Positions 43,395 through 52,791 are shown, counted from the first letter of the stretch. The stretch: DNA of 64,000 nt from Paludibacteraceae bacterium (GCA_024401435.1 JAKSLB010000011.1:1-64000); one strand, 5' to 3'. The notes: generated by a model not told the origin, from the letters alone. A program made the numbers and translations.

Positions 43395-43810
43395 AGGTCT
43401 ATACGGAGATGTGAGCCATCATACATCTCAAATGGAATGTTCTTTGCAACAACAACATCCATAATCTTTTTGTTATAAGAACGCATAGAAGAGTGTGCTT
43501 TAACTTCAACCTTAACTAGGTCTTGGATGTTGTGTTCTACCAAATATCTAGCAATGTCAGCACCGTTCTTTGTTTCGTTAAGGTCATAGTCCAAGTCAAT
43601 TGAAATGCCTTCCCTTTTCATAACGCAAGCATCAATCAACTTGATTGCGTCTGCATAGGTGCGAGCCAAAACAAGAACATTCTTTGTGTCAAAGATACAT
43701 TTGGGGTCTGCAAAGGTCTTGATATCCTTTTCGTATGGGATGATTGGCTTAATCATCTCATCACTTTCCAAATCACCAGGAAATCGGTTATCATCTACAA
43801 AAATACGCAT
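43391..43810 (-). CDS. Cyclic-phosphate processing receiver-like domain
   Basis: 139 residues. The pattern RIFVDDNRFPG, TYADAIKLID, ISIDLDYDLNETKNGADIARYLV fits the receiver-like cPPRD family (PF20274) found in phages and associated with processing of cyclic-phosphate RNA ends or related nucleotides. Acidic residues DD at 5-6 and DLDYDL around 94-99 would bind metal. It overlaps the zinc gene by 4 nt. Confidence 0.6.
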   Translation of the reverse strand: MRIFVDDNRFPGDLESDEMIKPIIPYEKDIKTFADPKCIFDTKNVLVLARTYADAIKLIDACVMKREGISIDLDYDLNETKNGADIARYLVEHNIQDLVKVEVKAHSSMRSYNKKIMDVVVAKNIPFEMYDGSHLRIDL

Positions 43811-44068
43811 TTAAACCTCAACTTTTAATAATGCGGAGTTTAATCTAATCCAATCGTAGTCTTTAATGCCCAGATTGAATTTCTTGTTAAACATTTTAAC
43901 TACAAAATCATTGTTATTGTACTGATTCTTTGTACAAAAGACAAAATCATTATCCATTTGTGTTTTCAAAAACTTGATGTTTTTAGTAGTAGACACTACA
44001 AATACAAGTTTATCTTTTAAAACACCTTTAAATGTGTCAATGTTCTTCAAGAGCATTTCGTTTGTCAT
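43811..44068 (-). CDS. Hypothetical protein, 85 aa
   Basis: Start at 44068 (MTNEMLLKNI) with SD AAAGGAG; the longer frame begins inside the promoter. First gene of the 44068-43121 minus-strand operon. Not recognised. Confidence 0.5.
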   Translation of the reverse strand: MTNEMLLKNIDTFKGVLKDKLVFVVSTTKNIKFLKTQMDNDFVFCTKNQYNNNDFVVKMFNKKFNLGIKDYDWIRLNSALLKVEV

Positions 44069-44097
44069 ACACATTCTCCTTTGAATTTCCAACATTC

Positions 44098-44126
44098 AAT
44101 ATAGCAAATTATGTAATACTTGTCAA
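44098..44126 (-). promoter_or_regulatory. Sigma70-type promoter
   Basis: Minus strand: TTGACA (44126-44121), 17-bp spacer with ACATAATTTGC, TATATT (44103-44098). It drives the operon that starts at 44068. Confidence 0.75.
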
Positions 44127-44170
44127 GTGTTAAATGAAATATTATATTTTTATAGCAAAGGCTAGGATAT

Positions 44171-44569
44171 ATGAAAACATTTAAGGATTTAAAACACGAC
44201 ATCTGGAACATAATGATGGACTATGGTTTCAACATTTTAACCGACATCAAATACACAAACAATAATTATGGTTTCAAGATTGGTAAAGGATTCAATAACA
44301 TATTTGAGTTGAAACTCCAAGATTGGTACATTAAGGATGAAGAATATATCCAAATCAAAAATGCCGTTTCTATTGCTTTGGATAAGTATATTAGATATGA
44401 CTATTGGATGTTTTTCCGTAAGGTTAAGGTGTATAAGCAAGGAGTATTCCAATGTCAAAATATCAAGACTTTAAATGATTTAGGCGAAAACTACCATTAT
44501 GACTACACAACTAATGAAATAGTGTACGAAAAGTCAATTGTGTTAAATGAAGAAACCAATGAGGAGTGA
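44171..44569 (+). CDS. Hypothetical protein, 132 aa
   Basis: Soluble, aromatic-rich. Its stop overlaps the start of the next gene by 4 nt. Not recognised. Confidence 0.5.
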   Translation: MKTFKDLKHDIWNIMMDYGFNILTDIKYTNNNYGFKIGKGFNNIFELKLQDWYIKDEEYIQIKNAVSIALDKYIRYDYWMFFRKVKVYKQGVFQCQNIKTLNDLGENYHYDYTTNEIVYEKSIVLNEETNEE

Positions 44570-44757
44570 TAATGACACAAGAGGAAGTATATGATTTCTT
44601 TCTAGAATACAACCTATTTGCACAATATGATAGTGTTGATGTTGGATATGACATCTACGATTCATCTCATTGCGTTATAGCAACATTGCAAGACAATCCA
44701 ACTATGTATGATTGTCTTATGAAAATTAAGGACTTAAAAGATTCTAATTTTATATGA
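44566..44757 (+). CDS. Hypothetical protein, 63 aa
   Basis: Acidic small protein, coupled to the preceding gene. Not recognised. Confidence 0.5.
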   Translation: MIMTQEEVYDFFLEYNLFAQYDSVDVGYDIYDSSHCVIATLQDNPTMYDCLMKIKDLKDSNFI

Positions 44758-44766
44758 GGTATAATT

Positions 44767-44847
44767 ATGAAAAATGCTTACAAATTGTTTGTTGGTGAAG
44801 AATTATTTAAAAAGTCAAAATTGAAAAATGAAAAAGACCTTCTTTAA
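44767..44847 (+). CDS. Very small ORF, 26 aa
   Basis: Frame MKNAYKLFVGEELFKK. It ends inside the terminator hairpin, as other real genes here do. Weak support. Confidence 0.3.
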   Translation: MKNAYKLFVGEELFKKSKLKNEKDLL

Positions 44848-44868
44848 GGTCTTTTTATATTTATTGAT
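44831..44868 (+). promoter_or_regulatory. Terminator hairpin fused to TATATT promoter box
   Basis: Hairpin AAAGACCTT/AAGGTCTTT (44831-44856), T tract continues into TATATT (44856-44861), then 7 nt to the ATG at 44869. No SD present. Plus-strand example of the pattern seen on the minus strand. Confidence 0.7.
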
Positions 44869-46029
44869 ATGTGGAATTATAAAAGCGAAACTAAAAAGTC
44901 TAGTGGTTATGAAGATGTAATGGATGAGTTGTCAAAGTACACATCCATTGCCTATAAGAATGCTACCAAGCAAGAACAAGAGGATATGATTGAAAAGGTT
45001 TTCAACATATATCGTACAAAGAACATCTTCCCAATATCATATTATAACACCGCTGGGGTATGCGATGAAATCATTAGATGTATGAAGGCTGACGGAAAGG
45101 AATTGGACTTCAATAGTTCAATTGGACAATCCGTATGCAAGTTCTTGTTTGAAAACCTTCACAAGGTTGAGTGTAAGGGTGTAAAGAATAATAGCATATA
45201 TGACAAGTTCTATGATGACCACAAGTTGAAAAGGGCTATCAAGTTATCACTAGACATAAAGGAAGGGGTAAAGCCTTCTGAATTGTTCGGTGCGTTGGAA
45301 CTAATCGGTGGTAATTCTGCAACAAACTTTAAGCCAATGTCCGCAAAATCAATCTATGAGTATTTTTTACCAAATGGCGGTGCAATATATGACTATTCTT
45401 GCGGATTCGGTGGTAGAATGCTAGGTGCTTTGACAACAAAAAGTCCTTGTACCTATTATGGTTGCGAACCTTGTACCGAAACATTCCAACACTTGAATGA
45501 ACTTGGTCAACATATTGAAATGGTATCAAAGAGGAAAGATTCATACCACATCTTTATGCAAGGTAGCGAAATTCCATTTACCGATAATAAAGAATTTATT
45601 GATTTTGCATTCAGTTCACCACCATATTTCAACTTGGAGAAGTATTCAGATGAAGATACACAATGCTACATACAATATCCAACATTAGAATCTTGGTATG
45701 AAGGATATGTAAAGCCTACCATTCAAAACATATATAACTATCTAAAACCTGAAAAGTATTATGCCGTTAACATTGCCGATTTCAATGTTGGAAAGACTAG
45801 GGTGAAGTTTGTAGACAAATGGTTGGAAATATCTGAAAGTATAGGTTTCAAATTTGTTAAGACAATTGATATGAACATTACTGTAAGAAGCAACACAGGC
45901 AATCAAACTGGTTCAAAGGATAAGAAAGAAGGAATTTATGTGTTTAAGAAAACAAACAATTCCATTGTTGTGAATGAAACCAATCCTTTGAAAAGGGCTT
46001 TGCTAAAGAAACAAGGTGCTTTGATTTAA
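44869..46029 (+). CDS. DNA methyltransferase-like protein, NPLK tag
   Basis: 386 residues. SAM-binding-like YDYSCGFGGRMLGAL followed by YYGCEPC, and catalytic-type FAFSSPPYF with SPPY at 250-253, so a gamma-like order (SAM then catalytic). The first about 170 residues resemble no known domain to me. The C-terminus reads ETNPLKRALLKKQ, the shared tag. Probably part of the same modification pathway as the genes at 37439-41620, although it is encoded on the other strand. Confidence 0.8.
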   Translation: MWNYKSETKKSSGYEDVMDELSKYTSIAYKNATKQEQEDMIEKVFNIYRTKNIFPISYYNTAGVCDEIIRCMKADGKELDFNSSIGQSVCKFLFENLHKVECKGVKNNSIYDKFYDDHKLKRAIKLSLDIKEGVKPSELFGALELIGGNSATNFKPMSAKSIYEYFLPNGGAIYDYSCGFGGRMLGALTTKSPCTYYGCEPCTETFQHLNELGQHIEMVSKRKDSYHIFMQGSEIPFTDNKEFIDFAFSSPPYFNLEKYSDEDTQCYIQYPTLESWYEGYVKPTIQNIYNYLKPEKYYAVNIADFNVGKTRVKFVDKWLEISESIGFKFVKTIDMNITVRSNTGNQTGSKDKKEGIYVFKKTNNSIVVNETNPLKRALLKKQGALI

Positions 46030-46037
46030 GAAAATAA

Positions 46038-46066
46038 ACAAGTTTATTGCTTTGCGATAAACTTGT
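46038..46066 (+). terminator. Terminator
   Basis: Stem ACAAGTTTAT/ATAAACTTGT and T7, running into a TATATATA box upstream of the next gene. Confidence 0.75.
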
Positions 46067-46096
46067 TTTTTTATATATACTATAAAAGGAAAAATC

Positions 46097-47296
46097 ATGA
46101 AGAAAGTTTTACTAACCGAAAGGGAATATCTTAAAGTTTGTGCCATTTTAAATGAAAAAACTAAAGAAATTGATGAAAAGAAAGAAAAGGTTATAGATGC
46201 CATCATCAAGTCATATAATGATATAAAGGTTAATGGTTATAGAAATTCAATTTATAGTGAACTATATGAAAATTTTTTGTATGAATTCGGTGTTAAAATT
46301 TTTGATGATAACAAAATAACTATAGTTGGAAATGTATTAAATGTTATTTATAAAAATAGTAGTAGTCCATACGAATCATCATTTAGAAAGTTTAAATCTA
46401 ATGTAAAAAGTCATTTTAAAGACTTTAAGTTTAGTAAATGTTTTAAATATGTTGAAGAACAATATTACAAAAATAATAAAAATGATGAGCGTGAACTCAT
46501 TAAAGATTTGAGAGCAGATAACTACACATCTTATGGATATTCTGCTGAAGTTAAGTGTGAATTGTATCTTGATAAGATTCCTAGTGAAATTGTTGATAAA
46601 TATTATGAAAAATTTGTTAATATTGAAGCTAAATATGATGATACATTAAATTCCATAGATTTTTCAAGTATTAAAATTCCAGATAGAGATTGGGTAAAAA
46701 TGATTGCCTATAAGAAAAAACAATCAGATGAAAAGGTGCTAGTTAATTCTATTAAAGATGATACTAAATTACTTAATAGATTTTTAATTGCCTCTATTAT
46801 TGGTTGGAATGAATTTTCAAAATTGGCAGCAGAAAAATTAGGTCTTGATATTTATAAATTAAATGCATATAAGAATGAGTTCATTTCTTCTGGTAAAGTT
46901 CCAGATAAGTATTTGGAAGAATTTAATGCTTCAAAGGAAGGGAAATATGCATTTGATTATAGGTATATGACAACAAAAATTAAGAACGCTATACTAAATA
47001 ACGAAAACATTGTTGATATTAGAGAAATTAAAGAGGATAAAAAATATACAAATTTAGAACCCGATAAAAGAAATGGTATATGTTGGACTATAACATTAGC
47101 CTATGAACTTACATTATCTAATGGTAATACAGTTAGTTTCCAATATGATGACCATACAAGTGAAAGAATAGAAGGTCCTTCATATGGATATGAATGGGGT
47201 CATTCAAGCATTCCAGTTGGTTGGACAAAAGAATTTGATACCCAAGATTCAATAATAAAACTAATAAATAAATTGGTTGAAGAAGGTATGAAGTAA
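46097..47296 (+). CDS. Protein with prohead-type N-terminal tag, 399 aa
   Basis: Tag MKKVLLTEREY-LKVCAILNE (Glu at 8 and 20), then a long Lys/Asp/Glu-rich body, predicted helical, and a more ordered C-terminal beta-rich part (SNGNTVSFQYDDHTSERIEG). It is the largest tagged protein. SD AAAGGAAA. Its base composition is even more AT-rich than its neighbours. Confidence 0.55.
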   Translation: MKKVLLTEREYLKVCAILNEKTKEIDEKKEKVIDAIIKSYNDIKVNGYRNSIYSELYENFLYEFGVKIFDDNKITIVGNVLNVIYKNSSSPYESSFRKFKSNVKSHFKDFKFSKCFKYVEEQYYKNNKNDERELIKDLRADNYTSYGYSAEVKCELYLDKIPSEIVDKYYEKFVNIEAKYDDTLNSIDFSSIKIPDRDWVKMIAYKKKQSDEKVLVNSIKDDTKLLNRFLIASIIGWNEFSKLAAEKLGLDIYKLNAYKNEFISSGKVPDKYLEEFNASKEGKYAFDYRYMTTKIKNAILNNENIVDIREIKEDKKYTNLEPDKRNGICWTITLAYELTLSNGNTVSFQYDDHTSERIEGPSYGYEWGHSSIPVGWTKEFDTQDSIIKLINKLVEEGMK

Positions 47297-47303
47297 ATAA
47301 AAT

Positions 47304-47330
47304 AAAAACCGACCATTATGGTCGGTTTTT
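47304..47330. terminator. Bidirectional terminator
   Basis: Stem AAAAACCGACC/GGTCGGTTTTT, near copy of the one at 1700-1729. Confidence 0.85.
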
Positions 47331-47345
47331 ATCTTCATTTTTTAA

Positions 47346-47930
47346 TCAATTCTTGAAATTGTCAAATGATTCAACCAAGCTATCGTAGGCATCATCATCG
47401 TATAATGTCAATGCGATTTCTTCAAATTCATTTTCAAAGTCATAATCATCAACATCCCAAGTATATTTTTCTTTTGCTTCCTCAACTATGGAATCAATAT
47501 CATAGTCATCTGCATTAAGACCCTTTTCATTCATAACATTTAAAATGTAGTTGCGAATGTTATTTTCGCTAAAAATGTCATCTTCTTGGATGTACATAAA
47601 ATTGCCATCAACATTAGAACCCATCCCTACGAAAAGATTAGCTTCTTCGGTCACAACATAGTTTACTTCAACATCTCTCCATTTTTCACACAATTTTTCA
47701 AGAAATGTTGTTGGTGGATTCCAAGGTGTGTTAAAGATATACGCAATTTTATCATCATCATCGTCTTCAAGACAAGCCTCACTTGCGTTCCATTTGCACC
47801 CATAGTTGCCATTTTCACACAATGAATCAAAGTCAATATCATTGTCTTCAATCTTTAGAGTGTTCTTTATTTCTTCTAGCTTTTCTTTGTTAGCTTTAAT
47901 TTCAAGTCTATTATAAGCCCAGTTTGGCAT
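47346..47930 (-). CDS. YubB ferredoxin-like domain protein
   Basis: 194 residues. N-terminal MPNWAYNRLEIKANKEK, a WNASEA segment and TPWNPPTTFLEKL fit the DUF1281/YubB ferredoxin-like family found on plasmids and phages (role unknown), followed by an acidic C-terminal region. SD AAGGAGA. The 160-nt gap 47931-48090 holds only its AT-rich upstream region (minus-strand TATATATTTA). Confidence 0.6.
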   Translation of the reverse strand: MPNWAYNRLEIKANKEKLEEIKNTLKIEDNDIDFDSLCENGNYGCKWNASEACLEDDDDDKIAYIFNTPWNPPTTFLEKLCEKWRDVEVNYVVTEEANLFVGMGSNVDGNFMYIQEDDIFSENNIRNYILNVMNEKGLNADDYDIDSIVEEAKEKYTWDVDDYDFENEFEEIALTLYDDDAYDSLVESFDNFKN

Positions 47931-48090
47931 AATAATTCTCCTTAATTATATGTTAAATATATACGGCTAGAATTATATTTTTCCTAAAAAAAATAAAAAT
48001 GTCAAAAAAAGACAAAATCAAAACATACATAAATATAGTCTTTACATATTGTGAAGATTTTTTAAATTTAAATAATATAAGAGTAATAAT

Positions 48091-49953
48091 ATGGCAAAAC
48101 AATATAGTGCAGAAAGCATAGAATTATTAGAATACCCAGATTGTGTCAGAAAGAGACCTGATATGTATTTGGGAGCAACAAGTGGTCAAAACCCACCAGC
48201 ATTGTATAGAATGTTTAGGGAAGTCCTTGACAACTCGTTGGATGAATACCTTATTGGCGTAAACAAGCACATCGTAATTAAGCTAAACACAAAGACTAAT
48301 GAATATACCATTATAGACAATGGTAGAGGTGTACCTAGTGACATAAATCCAAAGACTGGAAAGAATGCTTTGTTTATGGCGTTCGGTCAATTGCATGCAA
48401 GTGGCAAGTTTAGTAAGGATAGTTACAAGGTTTCAAGTGGTAAGAATGGTGTAGGTTCATCTTGTACCAATGCTTTATCCTCCTCATTCATAGCATATTC
48501 AAACAATAACAAGGCTGGTGAATGGGTTTCGCAAGCATTCAAGAAAGGTTTACCCATCGGTGATGTCAAGGCTGATAAGCCCAAGGATAGGTCTTTTGTA
48601 AAGAAAAATGGCACTATCGTTAAGTTCATTCCAGATACATCCGTATTTGAAAATGTAAAACCTGATATAAATCGTATCAAGAAGGAAATCAAGGACATAC
48701 AATATCTTTGTCCTAAATTGAAGATTTCCCTATATGTTGATGATGTATTGGAAGAATACTATTCTGAAAAGGGTATATCTGAACTTGTAGGTGAAGAAGA
48801 ACAATTCCCAATCTTCACATATACGGCAGAAAACATTGATGTTGCATTGAATTTCACAACGAAGGATTCAAATACATTCCGTTCCTATGTAAACCTAGTC
48901 TATACGGATATGGGCGGTACTCACCTAAATGGTCTACGAAAGTCTATATGCAACATTATCAAGGACAAGAGTAAACAAAAGATTACAAACGATGATATTC
49001 TTGAAGGTGTTGTTGGTATAATCCACTACAAGATGAGTGAACCACAATATCAATCACAGACAAAGAATGAATTGACTAGTGCTAGTGCGGAAAAGGATGT
49101 CATTGAAATCCTTACTCCACAACTTGAAAAGTATTTCCGCAAGAACAAGGAACTTACGGATAAGATTGTCAAGTATGCCGAAAAGATGCTTGAACAAAGA
49201 AACAAGATGAAGACAAACAAGGCTTTGCTAAAGGGTCTTGACAAGTTGAGCAAGGGAGCAAAGTTCATTAGTGATAAGTTCCTTGATGCGGATAGAAAGA
49301 AATACCGCAATGTCAATGACCTTGAAATGTTTGTTGTTGAAGGTGATTCCGCTGGCGGTCACTTCAAGTATGCCCGTGAAGGTTTCCAAGCAGCACTTAA
49401 ACTCCGTGGTAAGGTTCTAAATGCTACAAAGGCTAGTGACAAGGAGTTGTTCGGTGATGGCAAGAATGTTAAGGGTAATAGGGAAATCCAAGACCTTATT
49501 GCAGCACTCGGTTGTGGTATCCTAGAAAACTATGATGAAGGCAAGTTGCGTTTCAATAAGTTGATTCTATTATGCGATGAGGATAATGATGGCGGGCACA
49601 TTACGAACCTAATACTAGCATTCCTAATAAAGTATATCCCTCAATTGATAAAGGATGGTCATGTCTATATCGTAGACGCACCATTGTTCATTGGAAACTC
49701 CGCAAATTATCGTTCCTATGGTAAGACAAGAAACGAAGTTGAGAATGACATGAAGAAACACAACATCAAGAATTATACAATCATCCGTGCAAAGGGTTGG
49801 GGTGAAACTAACGCAGAAGAACTTTCTGAACTTTGTCTAAATCCAAAGACAAGAAAGTTGATACAACTTGAATGGGACTCCACTACCGAAGAAATGTTGG
49901 AAAAAACTATGGGTGAAGATGTATCATTTAGAAAGGATATGATGGGAGTTTAA
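48091..49953 (+). CDS. Type II DNA topoisomerase, ATPase subunit (T4 gp39/60-like)
   Basis: 620 residues. GHKL ATPase motifs: DNSLDEYLIG near 47, DNGRGVP near 76, GKNGVGSS near 118. TOPRIM motifs: VEGDSAGG near 416 and DEDNDGG near 496. In T4 these are split over gp39 and gp60; here they are one chain. It pairs with the gene at 49955, 1 nt downstream, to form an enzyme that passes one DNA duplex through another during replication. Confidence 0.92.
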   Translation: MAKQYSAESIELLEYPDCVRKRPDMYLGATSGQNPPALYRMFREVLDNSLDEYLIGVNKHIVIKLNTKTNEYTIIDNGRGVPSDINPKTGKNALFMAFGQLHASGKFSKDSYKVSSGKNGVGSSCTNALSSSFIAYSNNNKAGEWVSQAFKKGLPIGDVKADKPKDRSFVKKNGTIVKFIPDTSVFENVKPDINRIKKEIKDIQYLCPKLKISLYVDDVLEEYYSEKGISELVGEEEQFPIFTYTAENIDVALNFTTKDSNTFRSYVNLVYTDMGGTHLNGLRKSICNIIKDKSKQKITNDDILEGVVGIIHYKMSEPQYQSQTKNELTSASAEKDVIEILTPQLEKYFRKNKELTDKIVKYAEKMLEQRNKMKTNKALLKGLDKLSKGAKFISDKFLDADRKKYRNVNDLEMFVVEGDSAGGHFKYAREGFQAALKLRGKVLNATKASDKELFGDGKNVKGNREIQDLIAALGCGILENYDEGKLRFNKLILLCDEDNDGGHITNLILAFLIKYIPQLIKDGHVYIVDAPLFIGNSANYRSYGKTRNEVENDMKKHNIKNYTIIRAKGWGETNAEELSELCLNPKTRKLIQLEWDSTTEEMLEKTMGEDVSFRKDMMGV

Positions 49954-49954
49954 T

Positions 49955-51376
49955 ATGAAGTTATCAGAATTATTGGAAACCAACATTAAGGAATATGCCA
50001 TTGAAGTTGCCGAAGATAGAGCATTGCCTTCATTTAGAGATGGTATGAAGCCTTCTCAAAGAAGATTGATAAAGGCTCTACTTGACAAGAATGCAACATT
50101 TGACAAGAAAACCATCAAGTCCGCTCAAATAGTCGGTGATGCTATGGGAAACTACCATCCACACGGTGATAGCGGTCTTGCGGGTGCTTTGGAAACATTG
50201 GTCAACCAACCTTACAATATTGTTTATGGTCAAGGCAACTGGGGTTCTTTGACGGATGGTGCAGCTTCAACTAGATATACCGAATGTAAGTTGTCTGACC
50301 TCGGTATGAAATACATTGAATGCTATGAAGTTGCCGATGAAGTTCCAAACTATACGGGTGAAAAACTTGAACCTGTTGACTTCCCAACTAGATTTCCAGC
50401 ATACTTTGTGAATGGATGTAAGGGAATTGCGGTGGGTCTTACTTGCGAAATACCTAACCACAATCTTGAAGAAATAGTGTCCGCAATGAAGGATATAGTC
50501 AAGAAGGGTGATAAGTTTGGCATCAAGGACTTGTTGAAATCCGTAAAGGGTCCTGACTACAAGTATGGTGGTAGACTTATCTCTACGGAAGAAGACTTGA
50601 AGACCCTATATGAAACTGGCAAGGGAAAGATTTCCTATGAATGTGAATATACATTGAGCAAGTACAAGATGAATACATTGTTGACCATAACAGGTTATTG
50701 CCCCAATTTCAACCCAGCAAGTTTCCAAGATGATATGATTAAGTTGATTGAGGATGGTGTAGTCATTAGTGCAAATGATAGTTCAACAAAGACCGAACCT
50801 TGCAAGTTTGAAGTCATATTGAAGAATGAGGATGTATTTGAAAAGTATGTTCATAAGTACATCCAAAAGTCCGTCACATATCAACTCTATGCACTTGATA
50901 GAACAAAGTCAAAGTCTGAAGACAAGGACATTGATACAAAAATCCTTATGCCTAATATGATTGACCTTATGAAAATGTGGGTCAATTGGAGAAAGGAAGT
51001 TGAAACCAAGGTCATCGCAAAGGAAAAGGACATCATTGAAAACAAGAAGTTCAAGACCCTTTGTAGATTGGATGCTGCAACTCATCTTGATATTGTCAAG
51101 AAGGGATTGGAAAGTGACGACACCATAGGCTACTATGCTTCATCTATGCCATTCCTAAAGAAGAACAAGAGAGCCGATGAAGGTGCTAAATACATATCTG
51201 ACCTAAAGATTGGCTCTATCAAGAAAATGGATATTGACAAGATTAAGGATGAATTGAATGGCTATGAAAAGGAACTTGAAAGCCTTAATAACGACCTTTC
51301 AAACATTGATAAGGTAGTGTTGAGGGAACTTGACAAGCTAAAGAAATTCTACAAACCTAGAAACTTGAAAGTATAA
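49955..51376 (+). CDS. Type II DNA topoisomerase, cleavage subunit (T4 gp52-like)
   Basis: 473 residues. N-terminal winged-helix and tower layout; catalytic Tyr108 in AASTRYTE, preceded by the QRRLIKALLD and YHPHGDSGLAGALE segments typical of the GyrA/ParC family. A coiled-coil region follows. Length is close to T4 gp52. Operon with the ATPase subunit. Confidence 0.92.
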   Translation: MKLSELLETNIKEYAIEVAEDRALPSFRDGMKPSQRRLIKALLDKNATFDKKTIKSAQIVGDAMGNYHPHGDSGLAGALETLVNQPYNIVYGQGNWGSLTDGAASTRYTECKLSDLGMKYIECYEVADEVPNYTGEKLEPVDFPTRFPAYFVNGCKGIAVGLTCEIPNHNLEEIVSAMKDIVKKGDKFGIKDLLKSVKGPDYKYGGRLISTEEDLKTLYETGKGKISYECEYTLSKYKMNTLLTITGYCPNFNPASFQDDMIKLIEDGVVISANDSSTKTEPCKFEVILKNEDVFEKYVHKYIQKSVTYQLYALDRTKSKSEDKDIDTKILMPNMIDLMKMWVNWRKEVETKVIAKEKDIIENKKFKTLCRLDAATHLDIVKKGLESDDTIGYYASSMPFLKKNKRADEGAKYISDLKIGSIKKMDIDKIKDELNGYEKELESLNNDLSNIDKVVLRELDKLKKFYKPRNLKV

Positions 51377-51380
51377 CACA

Positions 51381-51406
51381 AAACCCACCTTTATGGTGGG
51401 TTTTTT
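51381..51406 (+). terminator. Terminator of the topoisomerase operon
   Basis: AAACCCACC/GGTGGGTTT stem with T6, then CATATATAAG, which may be the promoter box of the next gene. Confidence 0.8.
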
Positions 51407-51433
51407 CATATATAAGTAAAAGGGTGTATACAA

Positions 51434-52288
51434 ATGAAGTTGACATATAAAATGCTAAAGGAAGCAAAGGAAAGTGAAAGACTTATCCTTGAAAGCAAGG
51501 AAGAAAACCGTGGTATCATACTTCACGCAATCCGTGATTATTGTCTAGATTGTGGTGATTGCTATAGTGAAGATTCCTTTGAATGTGGTGATGTTACTCT
51601 TGAAAGTGTAAAGAATTGGAAACTTGAAACATTGAAGAAGGCTATAAAGGAAAATCCTTCCTTCTCCATAGAAATAGCTCAACTAATTCCAAACGCAAGC
51701 ATAAATGGTTCAGATGTTACGGATGTGATTGAAAGCCTTACCGATGAAGAATTTAACAAGTACATCAAGCCAAAGATTAAAAAGGTTGATTGCATGAAAG
51801 AAAACGGAAAGAAGGCAAAACACCCATTTGCTAGACCTTGTAAGTTCTGTGGCAATTGGTTTATATTCAATGACCTTGAAGAACAAAATGCTTGGGAAAT
51901 GGTTGAGGAAAAGAAGGAAAGAATTAAACTTGCACAAGAAATCGCACCAGATATGAAACCTGAATATATTGAGTTGATTCTACTTTCCCACACTTGTAAC
52001 GATTGCTACAATGCTATGTTCAATCCAATGTATGAAAGCACAATCAATGAAAGTGCAATGAATGATGAAATCCGTGAATGGTATATGAAGGAATATCCAA
52101 CCGATGAACTAGGTTCAAGTTTGAGAGGTACTTTCAGCGGTGCTATGGAATGTCTAAATGCTGGTGATGACATATATGACTATATCGGTGTTGGAGATTC
52201 TATCATTAGGGAAAGATTGTTTAGTCAACTTGCACAAATGAACAATGTTGATTATGGTTATATCTATAACCTTTGGTTGAATGCCTAA
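51434..52288 (+). CDS. Cysteine-rich hypothetical protein, 284 aa
   Basis: Cysteines occur in DYCLDCGDCYSEDSFECG, in CKFCGNWF and in CNDCYNAMF, suggesting one or more metal sites. The N-terminus (MLKEAKESERLILESKEE) has Leu-x-Glu sites but does not match the 20-residue tag. Not recognised. Confidence 0.5.
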   Translation: MKLTYKMLKEAKESERLILESKEENRGIILHAIRDYCLDCGDCYSEDSFECGDVTLESVKNWKLETLKKAIKENPSFSIEIAQLIPNASINGSDVTDVIESLTDEEFNKYIKPKIKKVDCMKENGKKAKHPFARPCKFCGNWFIFNDLEEQNAWEMVEEKKERIKLAQEIAPDMKPEYIELILLSHTCNDCYNAMFNPMYESTINESAMNDEIREWYMKEYPTDELGSSLRGTFSGAMECLNAGDDIYDYIGVGDSIIRERLFSQLAQMNNVDYGYIYNLWLNA

Positions 52289-52318
52289 AATATGAGTGAC
52301 TTTTCATGTTGAAATCCT

Positions 52319-52348
52319 AAAAAAAGACCCACTTGTGTGGGTCTTTTC
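52319..52348. terminator. Bidirectional terminator
   Basis: AAAGACCCAC/GTGGGTCTTT stem with A and T tracts between convergent genes. Confidence 0.8.
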
Positions 52349-52791
52349 TATTTGTTCACTATAATGCACTTGCTAAAGTCTATTGTTTCTTGTGGATTGT
52401 GCTTTTCATACAATTTGTCAAGTTTCCTTCGTAATTCAATCCGTTTGTATTCAATATCCTTTTCCATTTTGGCTTTAAATGCAAGTTGGTGTATTACTTC
52501 CAATGAATAATCAATAGCCTTTTCATATTCAATGTAAAGAGAAAAATTATCCGCAAACATAAACAAAACCTTACATTCATCAACTATTGTTACTAACGCT
52601 TCATATTTACTATTCTTGATTGTTACCTTGTTGTAATATTCCATTACTGATGGAACGATATAAAGATTATATCTATCCATATATGTTTCAATGAACGCCT
52701 TGAATTTGTCCTCCAATTCAACACATTTTGGATTTATGTAATTTTCATATGCGTTCTTCTTCTCTTTTAATACCCTCCTCAATTTAACCAT
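52348..52791 (-). CDS. Hypothetical protein, 147 aa
   Basis: Charged, helical at both ends, with a beta-rich middle (NLYIVPSVMEYYNKVTI). It overlaps the 52784 gene. Its C-terminal helix (KMEKDIEYKRIELRRKLDKL) recalls those at 14614 and 15234. Not recognised. Confidence 0.5.
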   Translation of the reverse strand: MVKLRRVLKEKKNAYENYINPKCVELEDKFKAFIETYMDRYNLYIVPSVMEYYNKVTIKNSKYEALVTIVDECKVLFMFADNFSLYIEYEKAIDYSLEVIHQLAFKAKMEKDIEYKRIELRRKLDKLYEKHNPQETIDFSKCIIVNK

